Positions 1 through 5,918 of a stretch of 64,000 bases of DNA are shown piece after piece. How positions within the stretch are numbered: position 1 is the stretch's first letter; each line of letters opens with the position of its first letter. Both the position numbers and the translations under genes were made by a program. This DNA is from Vreelandella hamiltonii. Its GTDB lineage: Bacteria > Pseudomonadota > Gammaproteobacteria > Pseudomonadales > Halomonadaceae. The notes beneath the pieces were generated by a model, which did not search any database, was not told the origin of the DNA, and worked only from the letters and a program-made list of their open reading frames with translations. The DNA lies in contig NZ_BMXN01000005.1 of the NCBI RefSeq assembly GCF_014651775.1, forward strand, positions 124,001 through 188,000. Direction: 5' to 3'.

Positions 1-10
1 GGCGCTCCAT
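1..10 (-). CDS. Possible start of the gene downstream of the capsid gene (partial)
   Basis: Two bases after the capsid stop codon an ATG opens on the minus strand at 10, with an AGGCGA-like ribosome-binding site inside the capsid 3' end. Only three codons (M-E-R) lie in the window. In a capsid module a prohead protease or portal gene would be expected, but nothing in these bases shows that. Confidence 0.3.
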
Positions 11-12
11 GG

Positions 13-1230
13 TTATTCGCCTGGGGTTGCAACGACAAAGCCTTGCGGATGGCGAAGCGCCACATCACAAGTGGCCATAGCGCGAACCTGAACACCGCCA
101 CGGCTATAAGCCGGTTCAGCGTAGGGGTTCACCAAGATGTCGATCTCTGACCAGATACCTAGCAGCACTTGCGAGAAGTCGCCAAACAGCAGCGTACTAG
201 CGGGCATCTGATTAGTAGACCAGTAGGGCTTATCATCCATCATGCCGTTTTGCAGCAGGAAGCCAGAACCGGAACCGGCGACCTTCTCAGTGCTGCCAAG
301 GGTGGTCTTCACGCCTGGGGCTGATAGCCAAGCCGCGCCTTCCAGGTTTTCAAGCTCTAGCATTTCGGATAGACCAAGCACACCGGCCCAAGTGGTGGGA
401 ATGTCGGCGGTTTGGATGCCAGCGGCCCCGATAATGCCTTGCGGCTCACCAGCAGCACCGGAACCGTTCAAGATCGCGCTATCAATCTGTTGGGCAATCA
501 AGGCGGACAGATCGCCACGAACTAGCTGCTCGATGTCTGGGCTAGATTGCTGGATAAGCTGGCGGCTCATTTCGGTTTTGCCGCCTACGTGCTTAGGTGA
601 CAGCTTCACCTCGCCAAAGCTCATTTCGCCTTCTGGCACGGCTCCACCTTCTGTCACCCAACCGGTAGCAAGGCCGCTGCCGTACTTCGGAATGCTCACG
701 TCACCCGATAAGCCAGACAGAATACGGATACCAAGACGGCGAGCCAGTAAGCGGTTGCGCAGCGCGTCAATGTACTGGTCTTGGCGGTGGTCAATTGGGG
801 TGATCTCGCCAGCGGTGCCGGTCGTGTTGGCCCGTGTCTCTAGCGCAGCCATTGGCACGAATGCGCCTTGTGCCTTGCGACCGCTGCGGCGCTCGGCCTC
901 CTGGGCGTATTCAGCTTCTACACCGTCCAGGCTGCGGCCTTCCATCTGAGCGCGCATTACCTTCATCACGCTTACCTGACGCGCCAGCTTGTTGAAGTCT
1001 GCGCCAGCATCACCGGTTACGGGTGCGGCAACGCTGCGGCGCTCGGCTTCGGCTAAATACTCTGCTCGGTCAACCTGACCGGCCAGGGCGCGCTCCTCTG
1101 CTTTGAGCGTCTCAAACTGCTTAGCTTCATCGGCTGACAGATCGCGGCCTTCATCGGCGGCTTTGTCGATCATGCCCTTCATTTGCGCAACTTTGGCGCT
1201 TCGCTGCTCACGTAGTGCTGACACTTTCAT
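13..1230 (-). CDS. HK97-family phage major capsid protein
   Basis: Forms the icosahedral shell of the virion. The 405-residue product has the HK97 layout. Residues 1 to about 110 are a charged, helical scaffolding-like delta region rich in E, K, R and A (ends near an RRSGRK stretch). The capsid-fold region follows, with residues about 170-190 reading SIPKYGSGLATGWVTEGGAV, a typical HK97-family segment, and a GAAGEPQGIIG motif near 260. I chose ATG 1230 because AAGGT lies 8 bases upstream; an in-frame ATG at 1293 has no ribosome-binding site and would add 21 unlikely residues. The gene is first after the iteron region, so it probably opens the structural operon of the satellite. The order is unlike most tailed phages, where terminase, portal and protease precede the capsid. 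Processing by a prohead protease is inferred from the delta region; that gene is not in the window. Confidence 0.93.
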   Translation of the reverse strand: MKVSALREQRSAKVAQMKGMIDKAADEGRDLSADEAKQFETLKAEERALAGQVDRAEYLAEAERRSVAAPVTGDAGADFNKLARQVSVMKVMRAQMEGRSLDGVEAEYAQEAERRSGRKAQGAFVPMAALETRANTTGTAGEITPIDHRQDQYIDALRNRLLARRLGIRILSGLSGDVSIPKYGSGLATGWVTEGGAVPEGEMSFGEVKLSPKHVGGKTEMSRQLIQQSSPDIEQLVRGDLSALIAQQIDSAILNGSGAAGEPQGIIGAAGIQTADIPTTWAGVLGLSEMLELENLEGAAWLSAPGVKTTLGSTEKVAGSGSGFLLQNGMMDDKPYWSTNQMPASTLLFGDFSQVLLGIWSEIDILVNPYAEPAYSRGGVQVRAMATCDVALRHPQGFVVATPGE

Positions 1231-1260
1231 TTTCGTTACCTTGTCGGTTGGTCGTCTGGT

Positions 1261-1304
1261 GGTGTCGCTATAACACCTAGCCCATAAATGCAATGTTATA
1301 ACAT
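1261..1304. promoter_or_regulatory. Two palindromes upstream of the capsid gene
   Basis: A perfect 12-base palindrome ATGTTATAACAT lies at 1293-1304 and an interrupted one (GGTGT / ACACC arms) at 1261-1277. Both are between the iterons and the capsid ribosome-binding site, on the 5' side of the structural genes. They could be operators or promoter elements for late expression. No clear -35/-10 pair could be assigned. Confidence 0.4.
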
Positions 1305-1439
1305 AACTGTTTATATCGCCATTACTGTGATTGCTTACAAGGTGGGCGCTTATTGCTCACGCCTTGGCTTCTCTCTCTGTGCCGCTCTCTCTGTTGTGTT
1401 CCCTGCCAAAAGCCCCCTAACGTGGTAACTCTAGAAGGG

Positions 1440-1600
1440 TGTTCAATTATTGAACCCGGTAAAAATCGAAATGACGGGGTAAGGGTTCAATTTTTAGCCC
1501 CTTATTTGGAGCAAAACGCCCGCTATATGAATAAGGGTTCAATTTTTAGCCCTATGAGGTTCAATTTTTGAACGCGGTTAAAATCGAATAGCTGTTCAAT
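1440..1600. repeat. Iteron-like cluster of GTTCAAT palindromes (candidate replication origin or operator array)
   Basis: GTTCAATTATTGAAC at 1441-1455 is a perfect palindrome (7-base arms, one spacer), and GTTCAATTTTTGAAC at 1559-1573 is nearly so. Each is followed by a similar tail (CGGTnAAAATCGAA), giving two related 29-base units at 1442-1470 and 1560-1588. Between them a 21-base unit containing GGGTTCAATTTTTAGCCC is repeated exactly at 1480-1500 and 1532-1552. A half-site TGTTCAAT follows near 1593. The AT-rich spacing and position after a winged-helix gene resemble iteron origins of plasmids and satellites. Control of the capsid operon is the alternative. No coding function is likely in this stretch. 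Confidence 0.7.
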
Positions 1601-1614
1601 AACCACGGCTAAAG

Positions 1615-1643
1615 CAAAAAAAATCCCACCGCGTGGTGGGATT
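1615..1643 (-). terminator. Rho-independent terminator closing the early operon
   Basis: On the minus strand AATCCCACC and GGTGGGATT form a 9-bp stem with a 4-base loop, followed by a run of eight T. It starts a few bases after the stop codon of the winged-helix gene and separates early from capsid transcription. Confidence 0.88.
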
Positions 1644-1645
1644 CC

Positions 1646-2047
1646 TTAGCCTCTAGACAGCTTGCGCCTGGGAATGATGCTAGGCGGCATTTCCAGGTCT
1701 TTGCCTGGGCAATCGTCTATGGTCTGCCATGTTAAGGCAAACAGCGCACAGCGGGCACCTTCTCTGCCGTGCCGGTTCTCTCTAGTCTTAACGATCAACT
1801 CGCGGTCTTGTAGCTCGCGTAACGCCTTGGCTAACGTCGCCTTGGCCATACCTCCCCAGTCTTCCATCATTGAATGGGTGGCGGACAGATCGCCATTGTT
1901 GCGCCCGTTGTATTGGCTTCCCAGCACCATAAGAACCTTCAAGGCTGACGGTGAAAGCTCCCTAAAGTCGCGCTGTTCCATCAGCAGTTTGGGCAGTGCG
2001 AGAAAGCCGCCAGGTGTTGCCACGCTGTCGCGCTTTTTCCTGGGCAT
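1646..2047 (-). CDS. Winged-helix DNA-binding protein, candidate replication initiator of the satellite
   Basis: 133 residues. The central part (about residues 30-85) reads as a replication-type winged helix: a helix LSPSALKVLMVLGSQY, an NGRNNGDLSAT segment, then recognition-helix-like KATLAKALRELQDRELI and a wing with basic residues. This arrangement is common in small helix-turn-helix proteins beside integrase and AlpA genes in mobile elements, where a role in replication or its control is assumed. The C-terminal tail is basic. A GGAGG lies 5 bases before the ATG. It is the last gene before the terminator, and the iteron cluster lies just downstream, which would suit a Rep protein acting on a nearby origin. 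Replication is inference; transcriptional regulation is the alternative. No primase or helicase motif was found in the visible part of the element. Confidence 0.72.
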   Translation of the reverse strand: MPRKKRDSVATPGGFLALPKLLMEQRDFRELSPSALKVLMVLGSQYNGRNNGDLSATHSMMEDWGGMAKATLAKALRELQDRELIVKTRENRHGREGARCALFALTWQTIDDCPGKDLEMPPSIIPRRKLSRG

Positions 2048-2091
2048 AGCGTCCTCCAGAAGCGGGCCTCAATGCGAGGCCCGCTGATAAA

Positions 2092-2385
2092 TCACTGCGC
2101 TTCGATTAGGCGGTATCGCTTTATCGTTTTACAGCGAGCATTCTGGTTAGGGTTGGGCGCTTCTACCGTGTCAATCGGAAAGCCTTTCTTTTTCAGATCG
2201 CGCACCACGGCACGGGCATCAGCCAGGGGCAGCAAGTGTTGCAACTCAAAGGCGCTGGCGGGGTGCTGGCGCAAAACCTCTAGCACCATGCCTTGCTGGG
2301 TGTTAGGATTGATCTTGCAAGACGGCTTCGTATGATCGGCGCGGCTCCCCTCAGGGCCGCGCTTTTTATTGAACGGCGCGGCCAT
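2092..2385 (-). CDS. Small winged-helix-like protein of the mobile element
   Basis: 97 residues. A basic N-terminus (about 25 residues) precedes a helical segment VLEVLRQHPASAFELQHLL and a second helix DARAVVRDLKKKGFPIDTV, a spacing typical of winged-helix folds in which the last strands form the wing. The C-terminus (KTIKRYRLIEAQ) looks like a closing strand. A strong GGGGAGGAG ribosome-binding site lies within the end of the upstream gene, and only 2 bases separate the two genes, so translation is probably coupled. It may regulate replication or excision (Cox/Xis-like), but nothing in the sequence decides this. Confidence 0.6.
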   Translation of the reverse strand: MAAPFNKKRGPEGSRADHTKPSCKINPNTQQGMVLEVLRQHPASAFELQHLLPLADARAVVRDLKKKGFPIDTVEAPNPNQNARCKTIKRYRLIEAQ

Positions 2386-2387
2386 GG

Positions 2388-2870
2388 TTACTCCTCCCCT
2401 TCTTCGGCAAAAATTACTTTTTCCTTTTCTTCTTCAACTTCAACTTCTAGCTGTGAAATTGTCGCCTCAAGGCAGTCTGCCGCATCCATAAAGTATTCAG
2501 CTCCACGCTTAGCAAGCTCGCGCCCAACGCAGGCTAGCCGCTCGGCATCCTGGGCTAAATCGAACCCATCCTTGTCCAGCATGTCCACGATAGCTTTAAA
2601 CACAGACGCCAGCTTCAAAAGGTCTTCACCGGCAAGCGTCATTTGCTCTAGCTGTTGGGTATAGTCGCTAATGGTGTTCTCTAGCTGGCGGACATAATCG
2701 TTAGTGGTGGTATGGGTCATAGCGGCGGCACCTTTGTAAACTGAGTCTTCAATCATCTGGGCATACTGAACTAGCGCGGCGGGCCTTATGTCTTCTTCGC
2801 GGCGCTCGGATGTCTCGGCTTCTTCTCGCATCGTGCGAAGAATGCCGGTTAGGTAGAGCTCATTTAGCAT
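2388..2870 (-). CDS. Unknown coiled-coil protein of the mobile element
   Basis: 160 residues, strongly helical and acidic, with few aromatic residues. Long heptad-like stretches occur around residues 65-95 (VRQLENTISDYTQQLEQM) and at the C-terminus, which is a run of glutamates and lysines (EVEVEEEKEKV). I chose ATG 2870, which has GGAGG eight bases upstream, over the upstream in-frame start at 2930. The first 11 bases overlap the preceding gene. No family is recognised. The composition suggests a structural or protein-interaction role; it has no membrane segment or signal peptide. Confidence 0.6.
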   Translation of the reverse strand: MLNELYLTGILRTMREEAETSERREEDIRPAALVQYAQMIEDSVYKGAAAMTHTTTNDYVRQLENTISDYTQQLEQMTLAGEDLLKLASVFKAIVDMLDKDGFDLAQDAERLACVGRELAKRGAEYFMDAADCLEATISQLEVEVEEEKEKVIFAEEGEE

Positions 2871-3105
2871 TGGAGCCTCCTGCCTTACCGGCCTCTTGCT
2901 CTCCAATAATGTCAACCAGCGAGTTAGCACGGTTAGCCAAGTGCTTTATAGCCGTGGTCATACAGCCACGATGAAAGCGGCTAAGGGCTGGCGCTTCGTC
3001 TTCGCTGCCTTCATGGCTGCCGCTTTGCTCCAGCATGTCGGCTAGGCCATATACAGCGCCCAAGATGTCCTCAAGGTCGTGTAGGTGCGTTTGGTTGGTG
3101 TTCAC
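2860..3105 (-). CDS. Unknown small protein of the mobile element (GTG start)
   Basis: 81 residues, mostly helical and acidic in the first half (LEDILGAVYGLADMLEQSG). The start codon is GTG, overlapping the upstream stop by four bases (GTGA), with an AGGGGGTGAAG ribosome-binding site. The 4-base overlap before it and the 11-base overlap after it place it firmly in a translationally coupled operon. No family recognised. Confidence 0.55.
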   Translation of the reverse strand: MNTNQTHLHDLEDILGAVYGLADMLEQSGSHEGSEDEAPALSRFHRGCMTTAIKHLANRANSLVDIIGEQEAGKAGGSNAK

Positions 3106-3311
3106 GCTTCACCCCCTACACTGCGCTTGGCAGTATTCAGGGCGCGGGCTTCTAGTTGCTCGGCTTTCGCTATGTGGTGGTTGTAACGCTTTAGGCGGGT
3201 GCTGGCACTGCTATCGGCAAACAAGGCACTTTTGGCCATGGCACGATGGGCAGCGGCGCGGCTGGATAAGCTGCGGGTAATAAGATTAGATAGGCGGATG
3301 GATGCCGTCAT
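3102..3311 (-). CDS. Small basic protein, first gene after the antisense-RNA leader
   Basis: 69 residues, rich in Ser, Arg, Lys and Ala, with the segment RSLSSRAAAHRAMAKSALF and a helical C-terminus (HHIAKAEQLEARALNTAKR). A longer in-frame reading starts at 3635, but its first 108 codons cross a promoter-proximal terminator and the structured RNA. ATG 3311 has the strong ribosome-binding site AAAGGAG 8 bases upstream, so I take it as the true start. That binding site is complementary to the loop of the C4-like RNA just upstream, so this gene is probably the direct target of antisense control. By position it corresponds to the first gene of phage P4 and P1 immunity-controlled operons. Function unknown. 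Confidence 0.6.
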   Translation of the reverse strand: MTASIRLSNLITRSLSSRAAAHRAMAKSALFADSSASTRLKRYNHHIAKAEQLEARALNTAKRSVGGEA

Positions 3312-3312
3312 T

Positions 3313-3329
3313 GGTGAGACTCCTTTGTG
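3313..3329 (-). promoter_or_regulatory. Downstream antisense target site over the ribosome-binding site
   Basis: The minus strand reads CACAAAGGAGTCTCACC directly before the ATG at 3311. CACAAAGGA is perfectly complementary (9 bases) to the loop of the C4-like RNA at 3399-3407, and the trailing CACC can pair with its GGUG. The site contains the Shine-Dalgarno GGAG, so pairing would block translation. Confidence 0.65.
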
Positions 3330-3334
3330 TTTGG

Positions 3335-3430
3335 AGTCGTCCCCCTGCTGCGGCCAAGCAACGAATGGGGGCGACTGTACGCAGGTTGGCCGACCGGTCA
3401 CAAAGGAAACCGGCACACCCGAAGGTGTCC
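3335..3430 (-). ncRNA. C4/CI-type antisense RNA candidate (phage P1/P4 immunity RNA-like)
   Basis: On the minus strand three hairpins follow one another. The first is ACACC-UUCG-GGUGU (3415-3428). The second is a CCGGU/ACCGG stem with loop UUCCUUUGUG (3394-3413). The third is an AGTCG/CGACT plus CCCCC/GGGGG stem with one bulged base (3335-3376). The loop of the second hairpin is complementary to two flanking sites, one upstream (3493-3501, nine bases) and one at the downstream ribosome-binding site (3321-3329, nine bases). The translated phrase GTPSGVPVSF seen here is familiar from this region of P4-like elements, where the conservation belongs to the RNA. In P1 (C4) and P4 (CI) such RNAs are cut from the leader and repress it by pairing. 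Exact ends are not known. Confidence 0.68.
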
Positions 3431-3459
3431 CACGCACAGCCGCCATAACTGACGGGCAC

Positions 3460-3486
3460 AAAAAAAGCGCCGTCATTTGGGGCGCT
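3460..3486 (-). terminator. Leader terminator between promoter and C4-like RNA
   Basis: On the minus strand AGCGCC and GGCGCT form a 6-bp stem with a 9-base loop, followed by seven T. It sits immediately after the upstream antisense target and before the RNA hairpins, the right place for conditional premature termination as in P4 immunity. Confidence 0.8.
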
Positions 3487-3501
3487 GGTGCGCCTTTGTG
3501 A
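3487..3501 (-). promoter_or_regulatory. Upstream antisense target site next to the leader terminator
   Basis: The minus strand reads TCACAAAGGCGCACC. TCACAAAGG is complementary over nine bases to the C4-like loop, and GCACC can pair with GGUGU of the preceding hairpin through one G-U pair. It abuts the terminator stem, so pairing could alter terminator folding, like the seqA element of P4. Confidence 0.62.
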
Positions 3502-3551
3502 TTGAGACCGGCCAAGGTCTGTATTGCTAGCGATTTTGCGCCAGCAAATGA

Positions 3552-3581
3552 AGCATAGGGGAACGTATGGGATAAAGTCAA
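3552..3581 (-). promoter_or_regulatory. Sigma70-like promoter of the early leader
   Basis: TTGACT (3576-3581) and TATGCT (3552-3557) are separated by 18 bases on the minus strand, just past the 3' end of the AlpA gene. Transcription would start near 3545, giving a leader of about 235 bases before the first ATG at 3311. Confidence 0.65.
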
Positions 3582-3583
3582 CA

Positions 3584-3799
3584 TCACGCGGCCCCCTTTT
3601 GCTGGTGGGCGCACTCGATGCGCTGTTGGATCCACTGGTCTACTTCATCTTCAACCCAAGCAACTGAACGCGGGCCAATCTGAACAGACTGGGGGAAGGT
3701 GCCGTCTTTCATAAGGCGGTAGAGGGTAGAGTTTGCTAACGCAGTGCGCGCCAGCACTTCACGACGCTTGATTAAGGTCTTGCGGTTGGCTTGGCTCAT
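3584..3799 (-). CDS. alpA: AlpA-family transcriptional regulator
   Basis: 71 residues, the usual length of the family. Residues about 8-35 (LIKRREVLARTALANSTLYRLMKDGTF, read in two parts: LIKRREVLARTAL and ANSTLYRLMKDGTF) form a MerR-like helix-turn-helix. FPQSVQIGPRSVAWVEDEVDQW is the conserved beta-wing and closing helix of AlpA proteins. In cryptic prophages and P4-like satellites AlpA activates integrase/excisionase expression or early genes. Here it lies between the integrase operon and the early leader promoter, all on the same strand. The family call is secure; its target in this element is inferred. Confidence 0.93.
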   Translation of the reverse strand: MSQANRKTLIKRREVLARTALANSTLYRLMKDGTFPQSVQIGPRSVAWVEDEVDQWIQQRIECAHQQKGAA

Positions 3800-3857
3800 A
3801 TAGGCTCACCCTGACTGTTGTGGCACGAACAGGAACAGGATGTAACCGGCAGAGGTT

Positions 3858-4427
3858 TTAGTCTTTCTGGCGTTTTTGGGAATATGTCATAAAGTCAAAT
3901 TTTGCACGGCGCTCGTAATACCAATCGCGAACAGTTTCCCATGCTATGCCTTGCTCTTTTCCTACTGCCAAGAAAGCGTCACTTCCTTTCTCGCCTTCCT
4001 CAAGTAACTGCAACACCTTAAAAACAACAACATCAGCTAGTAGATATTTTTGCCGTGCAAAACGTAGTTTGACGCCTTTCATACTAAAGCCAAACGCTTC
4101 ATCTAAGGTGCGACACTTAGCGCCTTTCGCTTTTCGCCAAGACTTCAAATATGCACTTTGGCACCATTCAGGCATTGGCAAGCCTCTCAGGGCGCAAAGC
4201 TCAACTGCTTGAAGAACTGCTATCGTCTCCCCTTCTTCAAATGCTTTTTCTAGCCTGGGCAGCTCCTCATTCCATGTTGTCCACTGGTAAATAGGCGCGG
4301 CTGACGCGCCTGGGCTTGCTAAGCATCCGCCGTTTTCTTCCCATTGTTTTTGCTCTTTGTAAATATCTTCGAAAGAAGAGCTCTCCAAGCGTGCTACCGC
4401 TTCACTCATAAGGCCATAAACGCTCAT
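3858..4427 (-). CDS. Unknown protein coupled to the integrase
   Basis: 189 residues. The start at 4427 overlaps the integrase stop (ATGA) and has the strong ribosome-binding site AAGGGGGTG, so it is translated with the integrase. The product is soluble, with several Trp and Cys residues (GLPMPEWCQSAYLKSWRKAK) and a C-terminal segment GIAWETVRDWYYERR that looks like the second and third helices of a helix-turn-helix. A longer in-frame start at 4493 lies inside the integrase gene and lacks a binding site. The tight link to int suggests a part in integration, excision or int regulation, but I do not recognise the family. Confidence 0.6.
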   Translation of the reverse strand: MSVYGLMSEAVARLESSSFEDIYKEQKQWEENGGCLASPGASAAPIYQWTTWNEELPRLEKAFEEGETIAVLQAVELCALRGLPMPEWCQSAYLKSWRKAKGAKCRTLDEAFGFSMKGVKLRFARQKYLLADVVVFKVLQLLEEGEKGSDAFLAVGKEQGIAWETVRDWYYERRAKFDFMTYSQKRQKD

Positions 4428-5650
4428 ACCACCCCCTTGATAGGCACCACGTTTTGACTGCCTTCGCGTAGCGTGTCCAGGTAGTCGGCCCACGCCTGCA
4501 ACATGGCGCGGCGCTGCTCTAAAAACGCTGTACGGTTGTAGGCGCGCCCATTGGCGTCTCTTACTACGTGGGCCAATTGCTGCTCAATGTGAGCTGGTGG
4601 GAAGTTTAAGCGCTCCTCTAGCACCGTGCGGGCCATGGCCCTAAAGCCGTGGGCAGTCATTCGGCCTTTATAGCCCATGCCAGCCATAGCGGCAGTAATA
4701 GCGTTTTCACTCATTGGTCGGTCACGGCTTCTAGCGCCTGGGAACACATAACGGCTTCGTCCGGTTAGGTCGTGCAGATCGGTCAGCACCTCGACTGCTT
4801 GCGAAGCCAGCGGCACGATTAGCGGCGGGCCGTTTTTGCTCGGGGTGAACTTCCAGGTTGCTTCTTCCAGGTTGATCGCGTCCCACTCAGCGCGGCGAAG
4901 CTCGCCAGGGCGAACGAACACCAACGCGGACAACTTGAGCGCGGCCAGCGTTACCGGCTCGCCAGAATAGGCGTAAATGGCGCGCATCAGCTTGGCGATT
5001 TCATCCGGTTCAGTAATGGCGGGATGGTGCTTTATCTGCGGCGATTTAAGGGCACCTTTCAGATCGGCGGCGGGGTCACGGTCGGCGCGCTCTGTCGCTA
5101 TGGCATAACGAAAAATCATACTCGCCAGGGTGCGCACTCGCTTGGCTGTCTCTAGCTTGCCTTGCTTCTCGATCTTACGCAGGCAATCAAGCAATTCTGG
5201 CGCCGTGATCTCAGAAAGCACACGGTTACCCAACACCGGCAGCAAGTGAAGTTCTAGGCGGCGCTTGTCGTGCCGGTAATGATCGTGAACCACCTTATCT
5301 TTATGAACGGCTAGCCATTCGGTGGCCACCGCGTTCAGTGTGTTGGCAGCTGCTACCTTGCTAGCACGTCGCTCGGCTTGCTTTGCTGCGCTCGGGTCAA
5401 CCCCCTGGGCAAGCTGACGGCGGGCATCCTCGCGCCTTTCTCGGGCTTGGGCCAGCGTAGTCTCTGGATAGATACCAAGCGCCAGCCGCTTCTCTTTGCC
5501 GTTGAAGCGATATTTCAGCCGCCAGTAAGTGCCACCGCTGGGGGTGATCTCCAAATACATACCGCCACCATCGGACAGCTTATAGGCTTTTTCCTTCGGC
5601 TTGGCATTGCGCACGGCGGTAGCGGTCAGCTTGTTGGTGGCTCGGGTCAT
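4424..5650 (-). CDS. P4-type tyrosine integrase
   Basis: Site-specific recombinase that inserts the element at the tRNA gene. 408 residues, normal for P4-like integrases. Residues about 1-90 are the arm-binding domain (LSDGGGMYLEITPSGGTYW, then RLALGIYPETTLAQAR), about 105-200 the core-binding domain, and 215-390 the catalytic domain. Arg247 (VRPGELRRAEW), His334 and Arg337 (AHGFRAMA), His361 (QLAHVV) and nucleophile Tyr371 (GRAYNR) are all present, so it should be active. ATG 5650 is preferred: AGGTG lies six bases before it, whereas GTG 5659 overlaps that site. The gene ends in an ATGA overlap with the next gene and lies 163 bases from the tRNA 3' end, the usual geometry for this family. 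Confidence 0.95.
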   Translation of the reverse strand: MTRATNKLTATAVRNAKPKEKAYKLSDGGGMYLEITPSGGTYWRLKYRFNGKEKRLALGIYPETTLAQARERREDARRQLAQGVDPSAAKQAERRASKVAAANTLNAVATEWLAVHKDKVVHDHYRHDKRRLELHLLPVLGNRVLSEITAPELLDCLRKIEKQGKLETAKRVRTLASMIFRYAIATERADRDPAADLKGALKSPQIKHHPAITEPDEIAKLMRAIYAYSGEPVTLAALKLSALVFVRPGELRRAEWDAINLEEATWKFTPSKNGPPLIVPLASQAVEVLTDLHDLTGRSRYVFPGARSRDRPMSENAITAAMAGMGYKGRMTAHGFRAMARTVLEERLNFPPAHIEQQLAHVVRDANGRAYNRTAFLEQRRAMLQAWADYLDTLREGSQNVVPIKGVV

Positions 5651-5651
5651 T

Positions 5652-5700
5652 GGGGGCACCTAAAAACGTGATTTTGGCTTATGCCCCCACTTATGCCCCC
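5652..5700. repeat. TGCCCCC repeats upstream of int, likely integrase arm sites
   Basis: TTATGCCCCC occurs twice in tandem (5679-5688, 5691-5700), and an inverted GGGGGCA at 5652-5658 overlaps the int start region. Short repeats of this kind next to P4-like integrase genes are usually the arm-type sites bound by the integrase N-terminal domain. Binding to the inverted copy could also repress int. Confidence 0.55.
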
Positions 5701-5743
5701 TCAAAAGGTGGGATGTCAAGAAACAAACAGAACGTATAGAACG

Positions 5744-5766
5744 CAAAAAAGCGCCCTAAGGCGCTT
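5744..5766 (-). terminator. Terminator after tRNA-Ser
   Basis: On the minus strand AAGCGCC and GGCGCTT (AAGCGCCTTAGGGCGCTT) form a 7-bp stem with a 4-base loop, followed by six T. It lies between the tRNA 3' end and the integrase promoter region and would end tRNA transcription before the element genes. Confidence 0.85.
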
Positions 5767-5812
5767 CGTTGCTGTGTTTCTGGTATCTCTGGGAACACCT
5801 GAAACTATGTTG

Positions 5813-5840
5813 TGGCGGAGGGACAGGGATTCGAACCCTG
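5813..5840 (-). other. Probable attachment-site core in the tRNA-Ser 3' end
   Basis: P4-like integrases recombine at tRNA 3' ends and restore the gene with a copy carried by the element. The T-loop to CCA segment is the likely shared core. The partner copy would lie left of the window, so exact limits cannot be read. Confidence 0.5.
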
Positions 5841-5903
5841 GATAGGCTATTAACCTATGCCGGTTTTCAAGACCGGTGCATTCAACCGCTCTGCCATCCC
5901 TCC
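5813..5903 (-). tRNA. tRNA-Ser(UGA)
   Basis: 91 bases with an encoded CCA end. The acceptor stem pairs GGAGGGA with TCCCTCC. The anticodon loop CTTGAAA gives anticodon TGA. A long variable arm (AUAGG / CCUAU) is typical of serine tRNAs, and the T-arm is CAGGG-TTCGAAT-CCCTG. It decodes UCA and, by wobble, other UCN codons. Its 3' half faces the integrase and is the probable integration site; the gene is intact, so insertion did not destroy it. Confidence 0.97.
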
Positions 5904-5918
5904 GGCTTATGGGTGCGT

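Larger units (their letters stand above)
1..5840 (-). mobile_element. Right end of a tRNA-Ser-integrated phage satellite (cfPICI-like), left end outside the window
   Basis: All genes from the tRNA-Ser 3' end to the window edge run on the minus strand, with lower GC than the flanking core. In order: tyrosine integrase, unknown protein, AlpA-type regulator, structured leader, five small genes, terminator, iteron cluster, HK97-type major capsid protein. Capsid-forming PICIs are known to pair int/alpA and small replication genes with their own HK97-like capsid module, integrated at a host gene. No tail, lysis or phage repressor gene is visible here. Because the left half is missing, a small defective prophage remains possible. 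The left attachment site should repeat part of the tRNA-Ser 3' end beyond position 1. Confidence 0.75.

Noticed and set aside
1353..1571. A 72-codon plus-strand frame over the iterons
   Set aside because: It spans exact repeats and stop-poor AT-rich palindromes, has no ribosome-binding site and opposes all genes of the element.
1440..1600. CRISPR array
   Set aside because: The repeats are palindromic, unequal and only two to four in number, with spacers of different length and no cas genes.
3102..3635. A 177-codon reading frame across the leader
   Set aside because: Its first 108 codons cross a promoter, a terminator with seven T and the antisense-RNA hairpins; the strong ribosome-binding site belongs to the ATG at 3311.
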